NCBI RefSeq assembly: GCF_001424185.1
Contig: NZ_LMOM01000001.1
Location: forward strand, 151,256 to 215,255
Source: Deinococcus sp. Leaf326
Lineage (GTDB): Bacteria > Deinococcota > Deinococci > Deinococcales > Deinococcaceae
Direction: 5' to 3'
DNA length: 64,000 nt
Position 1 is the stretch's first letter, and each line of letters opens with the position of its first letter. The notes beneath the pieces were generated by a model that did no database searches, had not been told where the DNA came from, and saw only the letters and a list, made by a program, of their open reading frames with translations. The translations under genes and the position numbers were made by a program. Positions 50,646 through 57,178 of the stretch are shown here, in pieces.

Positions 50646-50857
50646 CGGGCACCGCCGAACAGCGGGCCGAGCTGGGACGCTGGGGCAGGGGCTTCGCCTG
50701 CCAGCACGAAGGCGTCAGGCCGCGCGAGGTACTCGTCCCGCGCGTTGATCATGACGACCGCGCCGGTCTTCTCGAAGTCCGGCAGGACGGCCTTCACAGT
50801 GCCCGACCCATGCTCCTTGTGCGAGATGCCGGTGCCGATCGGCGGCAGGGCGCTCAC
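50642..50857 (-). CDS. Small early protein ending in QLGPLFGG
   Basis: 71 residues, GTGA/ATGA coupled. A small beta-rich protein (GTGISHKEHGSGTVKAVLPD, GAVVMINARDEYLARPDAFV), perhaps an SH3-like barrel. C-terminal tail ASQLGPLFGGAR resembles that of the methyltransferase-like protein next to it and looks like a sliding-clamp-type peptide. Confidence 0.5.
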   Translation of the reverse strand: MSALPPIGTGISHKEHGSGTVKAVLPDFEKTGAVVMINARDEYLARPDAFVLAGEAPAPASQLGPLFGGAR

Positions 50858-51336
50858 TCCTGGCCGCCCTGGGCGCGCGTCAAACCCGTGATGCGGTCCT
50901 CGACCCCATCGAACTCGGCCGCGTAGGCGTCCAGCTCATCGAGGAACACCGGGTTGGTCAGGCTCTTGCAGATGGCGGCGTATCGGTCGGCGGCCACCCC
51001 GCGCTCGTGCGGGTCGTTGGCGGGGCTGAGGGCGAAGTGCAGCTCGGCTTCCGCACAGTCGCGCAGGGCGGCCTGGCAGCAGTCGGAGGGACGGCGGCGG
51101 AACTCCCGGATGCCCGCAGGCGAGGGCAGGCGCACGTACACGACGCCGGGCGCATCGCAGTGAGGGCAGTTCATCAGGTGGTCGGTCGGTGCTGGCCGGG
51201 CGCTGTCGCGCAGCGCCTGCTGCCGCTCGATGCTGTTGCGCAGCACGCGGGCAGCGGTCGGGTGGGCGTTCAGCAGCTTGGCGAGGCCCAGCACCTGGGG
51301 ATCGACCTGCTCGGGGGTGACAAGGGGGGTGGTCAT
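50854..51336 (-). CDS. Zinc-finger early protein, unknown
   Basis: 160 residues, ATGA overlap. A CPHC pair (DHLMNCPHCDAPGVVY) and later PSDCCQAALRDC supply possible zinc ligands; the rest is helical. It stands between the initiator and the methyltransferase-like genes. Function unknown. Confidence 0.5.
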   Translation of the reverse strand: MTTPLVTPEQVDPQVLGLAKLLNAHPTAARVLRNSIERQQALRDSARPAPTDHLMNCPHCDAPGVVYVRLPSPAGIREFRRRPSDCCQAALRDCAEAELHFALSPANDPHERGVAADRYAAICKSLTNPVFLDELDAYAAEFDGVEDRITGLTRAQGGQE

Positions 51337-52298
51337 TTCCGGTTACCTCTCAGGCGGGCGCGCACGTCGGCAGCGACGGCAGCGGATGAAGGCTTGTTGG
51401 TTCTGGCCTCGGGGGCGGGCGCGACGATGGCCTTATCCAGCAAGGCGATGAACGGCGTGCGCCACTTCTCGACGCCTTTCTTGCGGGCTTCAGCCTTCGC
51501 GTCTGCGCGGATCTCTCCGATGCGTTCGGTGCTCAGGTCACCCCAGGCGGCGCGGTCGGGGTCCTCGGCCAGACATTCGTCGAACAGCTTGTGCCCCATC
51601 GCAGACCGCAGGGCAACCTCGCCAGGGCGCAGGGCCGCCGCCGCGCCGCCCGGAACATTTCCGTTGCTCGTGGCGTCGTCTTGCTGGCCTGCCTGCGACT
51701 GTTCCTGATCCTGTGACTGATCGGCGTTCGCTTCCTGGGTTCCTGCCTGGCGACCAGAGGGTCTTTCACTTCTTCCACGAACGGCGGCGGCGGGTCTGCC
51801 CCTCTCTGCCGTGGTCTCTGCCGTAGTCTTTGCTTCCTTATTTATAGGGTTCGGGTTTTTGCCGGAACCGCTTTGGGGTTTTGCCGGAACCGGTCTGGGG
51901 TTTTGCCCAAACCGGTTTGGGGTTTTGCCCGAACCGGACTCCTGACTGCCCATCGCCATCAGGTCCTCTCCAAGGGCCTCCCATTCGATGCGGTAGTTGG
52001 TCCGGTTGTCCTTTCCGCCGGTCACGATCTCCAGGTAATCGCCGCACACGCGCTGGCAGCGGCGCACCTGATCCGGAGTCAAGTGGAGCTCTGTCTGCCA
52101 TTCCGCCGCAGTCTTGTAGAACCACCCGTCAGGGTCGCTTGTGCGGTCGGACCAGTACAGGCACTGAGACAAGAACGCGGCGGAAGCGTAGTCGCCCAGC
52201 AGCTTCACGAACGGCACCGGAACTGCGAGGGTGTTCTTCGGGCCCATCACTTTGGCTACGAGGCGCACCCCGGCGTGCTTGCTGGTTAGGCCGGTCAT
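51333..52298 (-). CDS. Replication initiator-like protein (winged helix) carrying iterons
   Basis: 321 residues, ATGA overlap. The N-terminal 120 residues form a phage/plasmid replication-type winged helix: LAVPVPFVKLLGDYASAAFL, QCLYWSDRTSDPDGWFYKTA and LHLTPDQVRRCQRVCGDYLE with NRTNYRIE as wing. A disordered Gln/Ser-rich linker follows (about 150-215), then a C-terminal helix domain. The linker DNA contains 22-bp iterons, as in lambda O with its origin inside the gene. It resembles DnaD/RepA-type replisome organisers. Confidence 0.75.
   Translation of the reverse strand: MTGLTSKHAGVRLVAKVMGPKNTLAVPVPFVKLLGDYASAAFLSQCLYWSDRTSDPDGWFYKTAAEWQTELHLTPDQVRRCQRVCGDYLEIVTGGKDNRTNYRIEWEALGEDLMAMGSQESGSGKTPNRFGQNPRPVPAKPQSGSGKNPNPINKEAKTTAETTAERGRPAAAVRGRSERPSGRQAGTQEANADQSQDQEQSQAGQQDDATSNGNVPGGAAAALRPGEVALRSAMGHKLFDECLAEDPDRAAWGDLSTERIGEIRADAKAEARKKGVEKWRTPFIALLDKAIVAPAPEARTNKPSSAAVAADVRARLRGNRK
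51847..51937. repeat. 22-bp iterons, probable replication origin
   Basis: Three tandem full units (51861-51882, 51883-51904, 51905-51926) of the form GCCNRAACCGNTTTGGGGTTTT with small variations, plus partial units on both sides (51847-51860, 51927-51937). The 22-bp period is not a multiple of three, so the coding frame differs in each copy. The conserved unit is therefore DNA-level, about two helical turns. Some copies contain an AAACCGGTTT dyad. Confidence 0.7.
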
Positions 52299-53302
52299 GC
52301 CGCCTCGCCCGCCTTCGTGCGGGGCTTACGGGGCGCCCTGGGCTTCTTGGCGGCCTTCGCCGGGGCGGCAGCCGTGGCCGCCGTCGCCTCCGCCGGGAGG
52401 GCACGCATGATCTGGGGCCAGCGCAGTATCAGCAGCAGCATGGTCACGCTGTAGGCCAGCATGGAGCGGCCGTGCCGGGAGTGCAGATCCTCGCGCAGCT
52501 CGGGCAACTTCGCCCCCTTGATCCAGGCCACACGGGCCTGGAGGATGGCGGGCCGGCTGAACCAACCCGGATGACGTACCGCAGAGCCTAGGGCGCATAG
52601 GGTCAGCACCCGGACATACCGGGCAACGACAGGACGCTCGCGCTCGGTGCGGGCTTGCTCGATAGCGTCCTTCCGGCGCTTGACCTCGCGCTCCTTCTGG
52701 GCGCGCCGTTCCTTGTGGCTCATGTGCAGCAGCGCGGCGACCTCGCCAGCGTCGCGCCGTACCGCAGGTTGCGATACGACCGGCGCAGCCTGGGGGGCCT
52801 GCGGGGCCAGGGCCTCTGCGTTGGCCGGTACCGGGCCCAGGATCAAGAAGCGGTCGAAGGTCGGCTCTCGCCGGGTTTCGCCGTTGTAGACGTGCGCAAC
52901 CGACTTCGCGCGCTTCTCCTGTCTCCAGACCGCGCCGCAGATCAGACACGTCGCCGTGTAGCCCATAAGCCGCTTGACCACGTATTCGGTCGGCGTGGCC
53001 CATTCGTGGCGGCACAGCTCGCCCTGGTAGCCTTCCTCGATCAGGAACGCATCGGCCGACTTCTGGACCTTCCAGGAGCGGTACTTGGGGGCGTAGAACC
53101 CAGCGTCCTCGCCCACGACCTGGCACTCGGTCCGGCCAGGGAGGCGGTCGCCGTCGCGCCACACGATGACCATGCGGCGCGCACCGCGCGTTCCCACCTT
53201 GACGTGCAGGCCGCTGCTCAGGCGGCGGTGGCTGCTGTCGTCGCTGCCTGCCGCCGCGAACATCTCGCTCAGCACGTCCACCAGTGCGTCAACCTGCGGC
53301 AC
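52295..53302 (-). CDS. Zinc-binding early protein, unknown
   Basis: 335 residues from GTG 53302 (VPQVDALVDVLSEMF), because GAGGAGG lies 6 nt upstream; a TTG 15 nt earlier is also in frame. CRHEWATPTEYVVKRLMGYT followed by ATCLICGAVW gives Cys/His ligands of a zinc ribbon. The C-terminus is a Lys/Pro/Ala-rich tail that would bind nucleic acid. It overlaps the HNH gene by 14 nt. Role unknown, probably replication-linked. Confidence 0.55.
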   Translation of the reverse strand: MPQVDALVDVLSEMFAAAGSDDSSHRRLSSGLHVKVGTRGARRMVIVWRDGDRLPGRTECQVVGEDAGFYAPKYRSWKVQKSADAFLIEEGYQGELCRHEWATPTEYVVKRLMGYTATCLICGAVWRQEKRAKSVAHVYNGETRREPTFDRFLILGPVPANAEALAPQAPQAAPVVSQPAVRRDAGEVAALLHMSHKERRAQKEREVKRRKDAIEQARTERERPVVARYVRVLTLCALGSAVRHPGWFSRPAILQARVAWIKGAKLPELREDLHSRHGRSMLAYSVTMLLLILRWPQIMRALPAEATAATAAAPAKAAKKPRAPRKPRTKAGEAA

Positions 53303-53807
53303 GTTGGGCCTCCTCAAGGATGCGCACGTCGAGCGGTGGAATGACGTTCAGCTGCGCGAAGGGGCCGAATAGCGCACGGGCCGCAGCGTTGTAGGCAATG
53401 GCGGCCAGGGCTGGATGTGGGAAGGTGCCGAGGAACCGCTGCTCACCGTCGAGATGGATTGCTGCGCGGTACTGCCCCCGCCAAGGCGAAACGCCCTTAA
53501 AGCCGGTCTTGTTGTTGCTGTGCATCTTCCGGTTGCGCGAGTTCTCGGCCTGAGTGCAGGCCCGCAGATTTGCGCGCCGGTTGTCCAGGCGGTCGCCGCT
53601 AATGTGGTCCTTGTAATGACCGCCGCGCTCGTCGGTCAGGAGGCGGTGCATGTCAACGGTGCCGGACGCCATGCCAATGGCTCGGGTCCGGGGATACCCG
53701 GTCTTGCTCAGGTGCCAGCGATGCTCCGAGAGGAGGGCATAGTCTTGGTCGTCACAGAGGGCGACCTGGCCCTCCCCCCGCTTGCCGTGCAGGGGGATGG
53801 TCGCCAT
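53289..53807 (-). CDS. HNH endonuclease with AP2 domain
   Basis: 172 residues, start TAATG-coupled to the Rad52-like gene. TVDMHRLLTDERGGHYKDHI, SGDRLDNRRANLR and QAENSRNRKMHSNNKTGFKG give the HNH core (H-L-L, DH, N-R, N). The AP2/ERF-type DNA-binding domain follows: GVSPWRGQYRAAIHLDGEQR, FLGTFPHPALAAIAYN, AARALFGPFAQLN. This fusion is typical of free-standing homing endonucleases in phages. Confidence 0.9.
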   Translation of the reverse strand: MATIPLHGKRGEGQVALCDDQDYALLSEHRWHLSKTGYPRTRAIGMASGTVDMHRLLTDERGGHYKDHISGDRLDNRRANLRACTQAENSRNRKMHSNNKTGFKGVSPWRGQYRAAIHLDGEQRFLGTFPHPALAAIAYNAAARALFGPFAQLNVIPPLDVRILEEAQRAAG

Positions 53808-54403
53808 TACGCTTCGCTCGTTCGGGGAGTCGGGTGCAGGCTGCCCAGCGCGGCCTTCAGGTGCTTGTAGACCTCGCGCTGCAGGTCCAGATCCTCGGGC
53901 AGTTCATAGCGCAACTGCTCCATGGCCTGGACGAGGTGCGCGCCGCCGGGGCTGCGCTCCTGATCGGCGCGGGCCCACTCGGGCAGCTCCGGCGACAGCA
54001 CGGGGCCGCGCTGCGTGTCATCCCAGTCGGCCCACTGGCGGGGCAGGTCGTAGAGATAACGACCGATCCCGAACTGGACCGCGCAGCGCTTCATGGCGTC
54101 ACTCGCCGCGGCCTTCAGGGTGCTCAGCTCGCCCTCGGGGGCCTCGCCGATGTCCTCGCGCGTCACGCCCAGGACGGTCATGCTGCCGCGCACGGTGGGG
54201 AGGCGCGTTCCCGGCACGACCTCCACGGCGAATTCCCAGGCGTCGGGACACACGGCGTCGAGGCGGTCCTGCACGGCGCGGGCGTCGATGTGCGCGAGCA
54301 TTAGCGCGCGGGTCCGCTCTTTGTTAAAGCTGCCGGGCTTCCATTGGACAAGATTGGCGGGAAACGGCGCTTGCAGGCGCTTCTGAACGTCGCTGAGTTT
54401 CAT
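53807..54403 (-). CDS. Rad52/DdrA-like single-strand annealing protein
   Basis: 198 residues. LQAPFPANLVQWKPGSFNKE, IDARAVQDRLDAVCPDAWEF and LKAAASDAMKRCAVQFGIGR with YLYDLP match the Rad52/22 family, including the SDA-x-KR-A-x-FGIGRYLY signature. Such proteins coat single-stranded DNA and anneal complementary strands; Deinococcus DdrA belongs here. A C-terminal 50-residue tail (EQLRYELPEDLDLQREVYKH) is less conserved. Early location fits a phage recombinase. Confidence 0.85.
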   Translation of the reverse strand: MKLSDVQKRLQAPFPANLVQWKPGSFNKERTRALMLAHIDARAVQDRLDAVCPDAWEFAVEVVPGTRLPTVRGSMTVLGVTREDIGEAPEGELSTLKAAASDAMKRCAVQFGIGRYLYDLPRQWADWDDTQRGPVLSPELPEWARADQERSPGGAHLVQAMEQLRYELPEDLDLQREVYKHLKAALGSLHPTPRTSEA

Positions 54404-54615
54404 CGGTGGTCCCGCCTTTCGAAGAAGTTGAGAAGGCGCTCAATACCCTGGAGGGCACCGCCCGCACCCGTGAGATACGTGCCGGTCAGGGCCAGCGCGA
54501 ACAGCGCGGTGCTCCAGCTCGGGCCACTGACATTCATGGGCATGGTCTGAGGTGCCGCGAGCGCGGCCACGATCACGCATGCCAGGAACAGCACCAGCAG
54601 GATTCGGCCGCGCAT
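54400..54615 (-). CDS. Two-helix small membrane protein
   Basis: 71 residues from ATG 54615 sharing one base with the previous stop (TGATG). Two hydrophobic helices (ILLVLFLACVIVAALAAP and WSTALFALALTGTYLTGAGG) separated by a short loop, and a charged C-terminus (NFFERRDHR). The shape is holin-like, but the early location argues against a lysis role; it may instead target early functions to the membrane. Confidence 0.55.
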   Translation of the reverse strand: MRGRILLVLFLACVIVAALAAPQTMPMNVSGPSWSTALFALALTGTYLTGAGGALQGIERLLNFFERRDHR

Positions 54616-55100
54616 CAGCGCATCGCCTCGACGCACTTACTGGGCGTCCGGCAGGTCTTGAGGCCGCAGCCAGGGCACGGCCGGGTCGACCACTCGCGCT
54701 GCTGCTGGAGGTAGCCGTACAACGTGAGAGGGAAGGCCGCGTAAAGGCTGTGCCGGTTGCCCGGATCGGCGCGGCGGATTGCACCGGCCAGCGCGGTGAA
54801 GAACCCCCCGCAGATGTCTGGAGACTCCATGTAGTCCGCCAGCAGCACGGCGTCAGCGGCCACCAGCTCCTCGACCATCTGCTCGGCGCTCAAGGCGGGC
54901 GCGGCGGCGGCCTCGGTCAGTCGGTCGTCCGCGATGACCTGAAGGGCCTGGGCGAAGCGCTTAGAGGTGAAAACCTGAAGCGCCTCGGGGTGGATTACTG
55001 CGCTCAGCTCGCCGTCAGCGATGTAGCGGTTGATCTGGTCAGCCTGGAGGCCAGTAGTCAGCGCCACCTGCCCAGGGGTGAGCGGGTACCGGGGCAGCAT
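54615..55100 (-). CDS. MerR/excisionase-like DNA-binding protein
   Basis: 161 residues from ATG 55100, TGATG overlap. The start PLTPGQVALTTGLQADQINR followed by YIADGELSAV resembles the helix-turn-helix of MerR/excisionase-type proteins. The C-terminal CPGCGLKTCRTPSKCVE is a likely zinc knuckle. It may regulate early transcription or excision. Confidence 0.55.
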   Translation of the reverse strand: MLPRYPLTPGQVALTTGLQADQINRYIADGELSAVIHPEALQVFTSKRFAQALQVIADDRLTEAAAAPALSAEQMVEELVAADAVLLADYMESPDICGGFFTALAGAIRRADPGNRHSLYAAFPLTLYGYLQQQREWSTRPCPGCGLKTCRTPSKCVEAMR

Positions 55101-55540
55101 CACGCCACCGCCTTCAGGTGGACCCGGTCCGACAGCTTGGCGTGGTGCCGGAGCGTCTTGGCGTGCAGGGTGTAGCCCCACCAAATACGGTTGGTCAGCG
55201 GCCAGGAGGTTGGCGTTTTGATCGGGGCCACCCACAGGTGGACGTTGTGCTGCTCCTCAAGGGTGTCAATCAGCGTGCTGAATTCACCAGCAGCACAGAC
55301 CAAGTGCTGGACATGCTCTACGGCGCCGCTCGGGCGGCGGGTCAGCCAGCCTGGCATGACCTGAATCTGCATCCAGCCGGGGCAGGCGCTGTCCGGCATG
55401 GCCCAGATGCGGTGCCGGAACAGGCGGCGCTTCCCCAGGCGCGTGCTCAGGCCGAGCAGCTCGTTGTCCACCGTGGTGTACAAGGGCCTTTTGTACGGTG
55501 GGGGGATGTTCAAGAGGGTGGGGCGCGGTGTAAAGTTCAT
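55100..55540 (-). CDS. Early protein, unknown
   Basis: 146 residues, ATG 55540. Many aromatic and basic residues (RLFRHRIWAMPDSACPGWMQ; PTSWPLTNRIWWGYTLHAKT). A compact alpha/beta protein without recognised motif. It starts 57 nt after the short coupled gene of the immunity operon. Confidence 0.5.
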   Translation of the reverse strand: MNFTPRPTLLNIPPPYKRPLYTTVDNELLGLSTRLGKRRLFRHRIWAMPDSACPGWMQIQVMPGWLTRRPSGAVEHVQHLVCAAGEFSTLIDTLEEQHNVHLWVAPIKTPTSWPLTNRIWWGYTLHAKTLRHHAKLSDRVHLKAVA

Positions 55541-55597
55541 GCCTACTCCTTCCCCTCGTGTCTGCCGTCCAAGCTATGACCGAGGGGATTGGTGTTT

Positions 55598-55774
55598 TCA
55601 GCCTCGGTGTCCCGAGGTCTGCTCAGAACGCACCTGGGGTGCGAGGTGAGAGAGGTTCACGCTGGCCGCCACAGCCGCAAGTTCCGCACGCTGTTCGCGG
55701 GCGAGGGCAGGATTCGGAGTCCGGATGATTTCCACCGGCACTCGGCGCTCGGGGATGTGCCGAGGCTGTTTCAC
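55598..55774 (-). CDS. 58-aa protein coupled to the Cro-like gene
   Basis: A short frame that starts with GTG 55774 inside the stop of the XRE gene (GTGA). It reads MKQPRHIPERRVPVEIIRTP, then ALAREQRAELAAVAASVNLS and ends SGHRG. It is helical in the middle. The coupling and the tidy stop make it a real gene despite its size. Function unknown. Confidence 0.6.
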   Translation of the reverse strand: MKQPRHIPERRVPVEIIRTPNPALAREQRAELAAVAASVNLSHLAPQVRSEQTSGHRG

Positions 55775-56007
55775 TTCTGGACCTGGAGCAGGTTGTCGAC
55801 GTCCACTCCGAAGCGCGCGCTCAGGCGGCGCATGATGAATAGGTCAATCCGGTCCACCGGGCGGCTTTCGAGCTTGCCGATGGTCCCGCGAGCGATCTTC
55901 ATCTCGCCGGCGAATTCTTCTTGCGTCAGGCCGGTGGCCTCGCGCAGCGTCCGCAGGCGCTCCGGATTGGTCGTCGTCAATTCCTGGTCTGTAGCAGTGG
56001 CGGCCAT
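55771..56007 (-). CDS. XRE-family regulator, Cro-like
   Basis: 78 residues from ATG 56007, which lies at the edge of operator C. HTH core: NPERLRTLREATGLTQEEFA, GEMKIARGTIGKLESRPVDR, IDLFIMRRLSARFGVDVDNL. A TATACT box 6 nt upstream and no Shine-Dalgarno indicate a leaderless transcript. It is the first gene of the leftward early operon, so Cro is the likelier comparison than CI. It probably binds operators A-D and autoregulates. Confidence 0.85.
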   Translation of the reverse strand: MAATATDQELTTTNPERLRTLREATGLTQEEFAGEMKIARGTIGKLESRPVDRIDLFIMRRLSARFGVDVDNLLQVQK

Positions 56008-56037
56008 GCACAAAGTATAGTCAATATACTTTGTGCA
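56007..56037 (-). promoter_or_regulatory. Operator C and promoter of Cro-like gene
   Basis: Perfect 13-bp inverted repeat (TGCACAAAGTATA and complement) with centre GTCAA. On the minus strand TTGATT, 17 nt, TATACT, 6 nt, ATG forms a near-consensus leaderless promoter. A second TATACT occurs on the plus strand at 56025-56030, so the site may also control the rightward gene. Confidence 0.85.
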
Positions 56038-56147
56038 ATCAAGACGAATATCCGATCTTCGAAAATGGGGGTACTAGGTCCCGGAATCCCAGCCGTTTCA
56101 TCCCCCCGCTCTTGCATGTGTGGGGCAGCCTGCCTAATGATTACGCA

Positions 56148-56750
56148 GTGAGCAGTGAGAGACGAGTAACCCGCCAGCGGAGGACCGAGCGTCCGGCCGT
56201 CGTCAACGACGCCGTCACGCGCGGCCAGATGGCGAGACACCTACTCGACGCAATTCCAATCCTGGCGACAGACTTCAGCGAAGTCACGGGCATTCCGCTC
56301 GCAACCCTGAAGGCTTACTTACGCGGCACGGTCGACATCGCCAACATGAAGCGGTCGAACGCGCACAAGTTCATCTCCGGCCTGGGCCTGAGCGACGCCG
56401 AGCTCCAGGAGCTGTTCGGCATCCCGGAGGAGCTGCGAGGGGAATGGCGAAGCGACCGGCCACCGCCCCTAGGCAGTGGTCCGGCCATCCTGTCGCTCGA
56501 CGAGGTCGAGCAGCTCGTCCTCCCGGCCCCGATCTTCGGGGAAATGTCTTTGCCAGCAGGCATCTCTGTGGTGTACCGACCAGGCGGAACCGGGATGTAT
56601 TACCTCATGCGCTTATCAAGCGGGCAGTTGTTGGCCGTCCGCGACCCTGTGGTATCTCCGGGCGTAGAGGTGCTGGGGAGTTTGTTGAGCGCGCACTTCG
56701 AGCTTCCGCCACCCAGATCAGCAGAGCTTGCCATACGGCCTCGGTACTGA
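56148..56750 (+). CDS. Rightward CI-like regulator
   Basis: 200 residues from GTG 56148 (VSSERRVTRQRRTERPAVV); earlier in-frame starts would begin in the operator. The N-terminal region has a helix-turn-helix-like stretch (ILATDFSEVTGIPLATLKAY, LRGTVDIANM). The C-terminal domain is beta-rich (AGISVVYRPGGTGMYYLMRL; SGQLLAVRDPVVSPGVEVLG), like the C-domain of phage repressors, but no Ser/Lys autocleavage pair is clear. Divergent from the Cro-like gene across operator C, so most likely the lysogenic repressor. Confidence 0.65.
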   Translation: MSSERRVTRQRRTERPAVVNDAVTRGQMARHLLDAIPILATDFSEVTGIPLATLKAYLRGTVDIANMKRSNAHKFISGLGLSDAELQELFGIPEELRGEWRSDRPPPLGSGPAILSLDEVEQLVLPAPIFGEMSLPAGISVVYRPGGTGMYYLMRLSSGQLLAVRDPVVSPGVEVLGSLLSAHFELPPPRSAELAIRPRY

Positions 56751-56859
56751 CGCGTACGAGCCACGCCTCACCGCTCCCACTGGGACGCAATTCAACTCCT
56801 GTCACGCCGCGCCACTGCGCGGCTTCTTCATTGGTCAGTACGGTGGGCAACGAGTACAT
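56605..56859 (-). CDS. Small protein overlapping the CI-like gene on the opposite strand
   Basis: 84 residues from ATG 56859, which has GGAGG 7 nt upstream. MYSLPTVLTNEEAAQWRGVT then LVRVSTEAVWQALLIWVAEA. Its last 48 codons are antisense to the 3' end of the CI-like gene. The good ribosome site and protein-like first half argue for a real gene. Function unknown. Confidence 0.55.
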   Translation of the reverse strand: MYSLPTVLTNEEAAQWRGVTGVELRPSGSGEAWLVRVSTEAVWQALLIWVAEARSARSTNSPAPLRPEIPQGRGRPTTARLISA

Positions 56860-56929
56860 GGAAAAACCTCCGGGCTTGCTATCAACCATAGAGGTGGCGC
56901 GCGCCGGAGGCGTGACAACTGCGTGACAA

Positions 56930-57169
56930 TCAGCAACCCATGCAAGGGTCCATACGGGTCACGTCAGACTTGCTCGAAGCTGGGGCAGTCGCCGGGGCGA
57001 TCACTGGAGTCAGCGGCAAAATGAACGTGTTAGACGGCGTTGCAGACGTTGACGACGTAGTGCTGGCTAGAGCACTGCCCCCCTCGGACGAGACGCTGGT
57101 CGCGTTCGCGTTGAGGGGGGCAGCGTTCAGGAGAAAGGCTAGGCCGAGGGCGATCCGGAGGTTTTTCAC
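56930..57169 (-). CDS. Small exported peptide precursor, candidate signal peptide
   Basis: 79 residues. GTG 57169 follows the TPR-like gene by 9 nt; AGGGGG directly abuts it. A signal peptide (MKNLRIALGLAFLLNAAPLN, likely cut after ANA), a low-complexity Ser/Thr/Pro middle, and a C-terminus KSDVTRMDPCMGC. The pairing with an upstream TPR receptor and the tiny exported product match Phr/AimP-type propeptides, in which the last 5-10 residues are the signal. The mature form is unknown. Confidence 0.65.
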   Translation of the reverse strand: MKNLRIALGLAFLLNAAPLNANATSVSSEGGSALASTTSSTSATPSNTFILPLTPVIAPATAPASSKSDVTRMDPCMGC

Positions 57170-57178
57170 CCCCCTAGC

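Noticed and set aside
54400..54615. Holin call for the two-helix membrane protein
   Set aside because: It lies in the early operon next to the Rad52-like gene with no endolysin nearby, so only a neutral description is justified.
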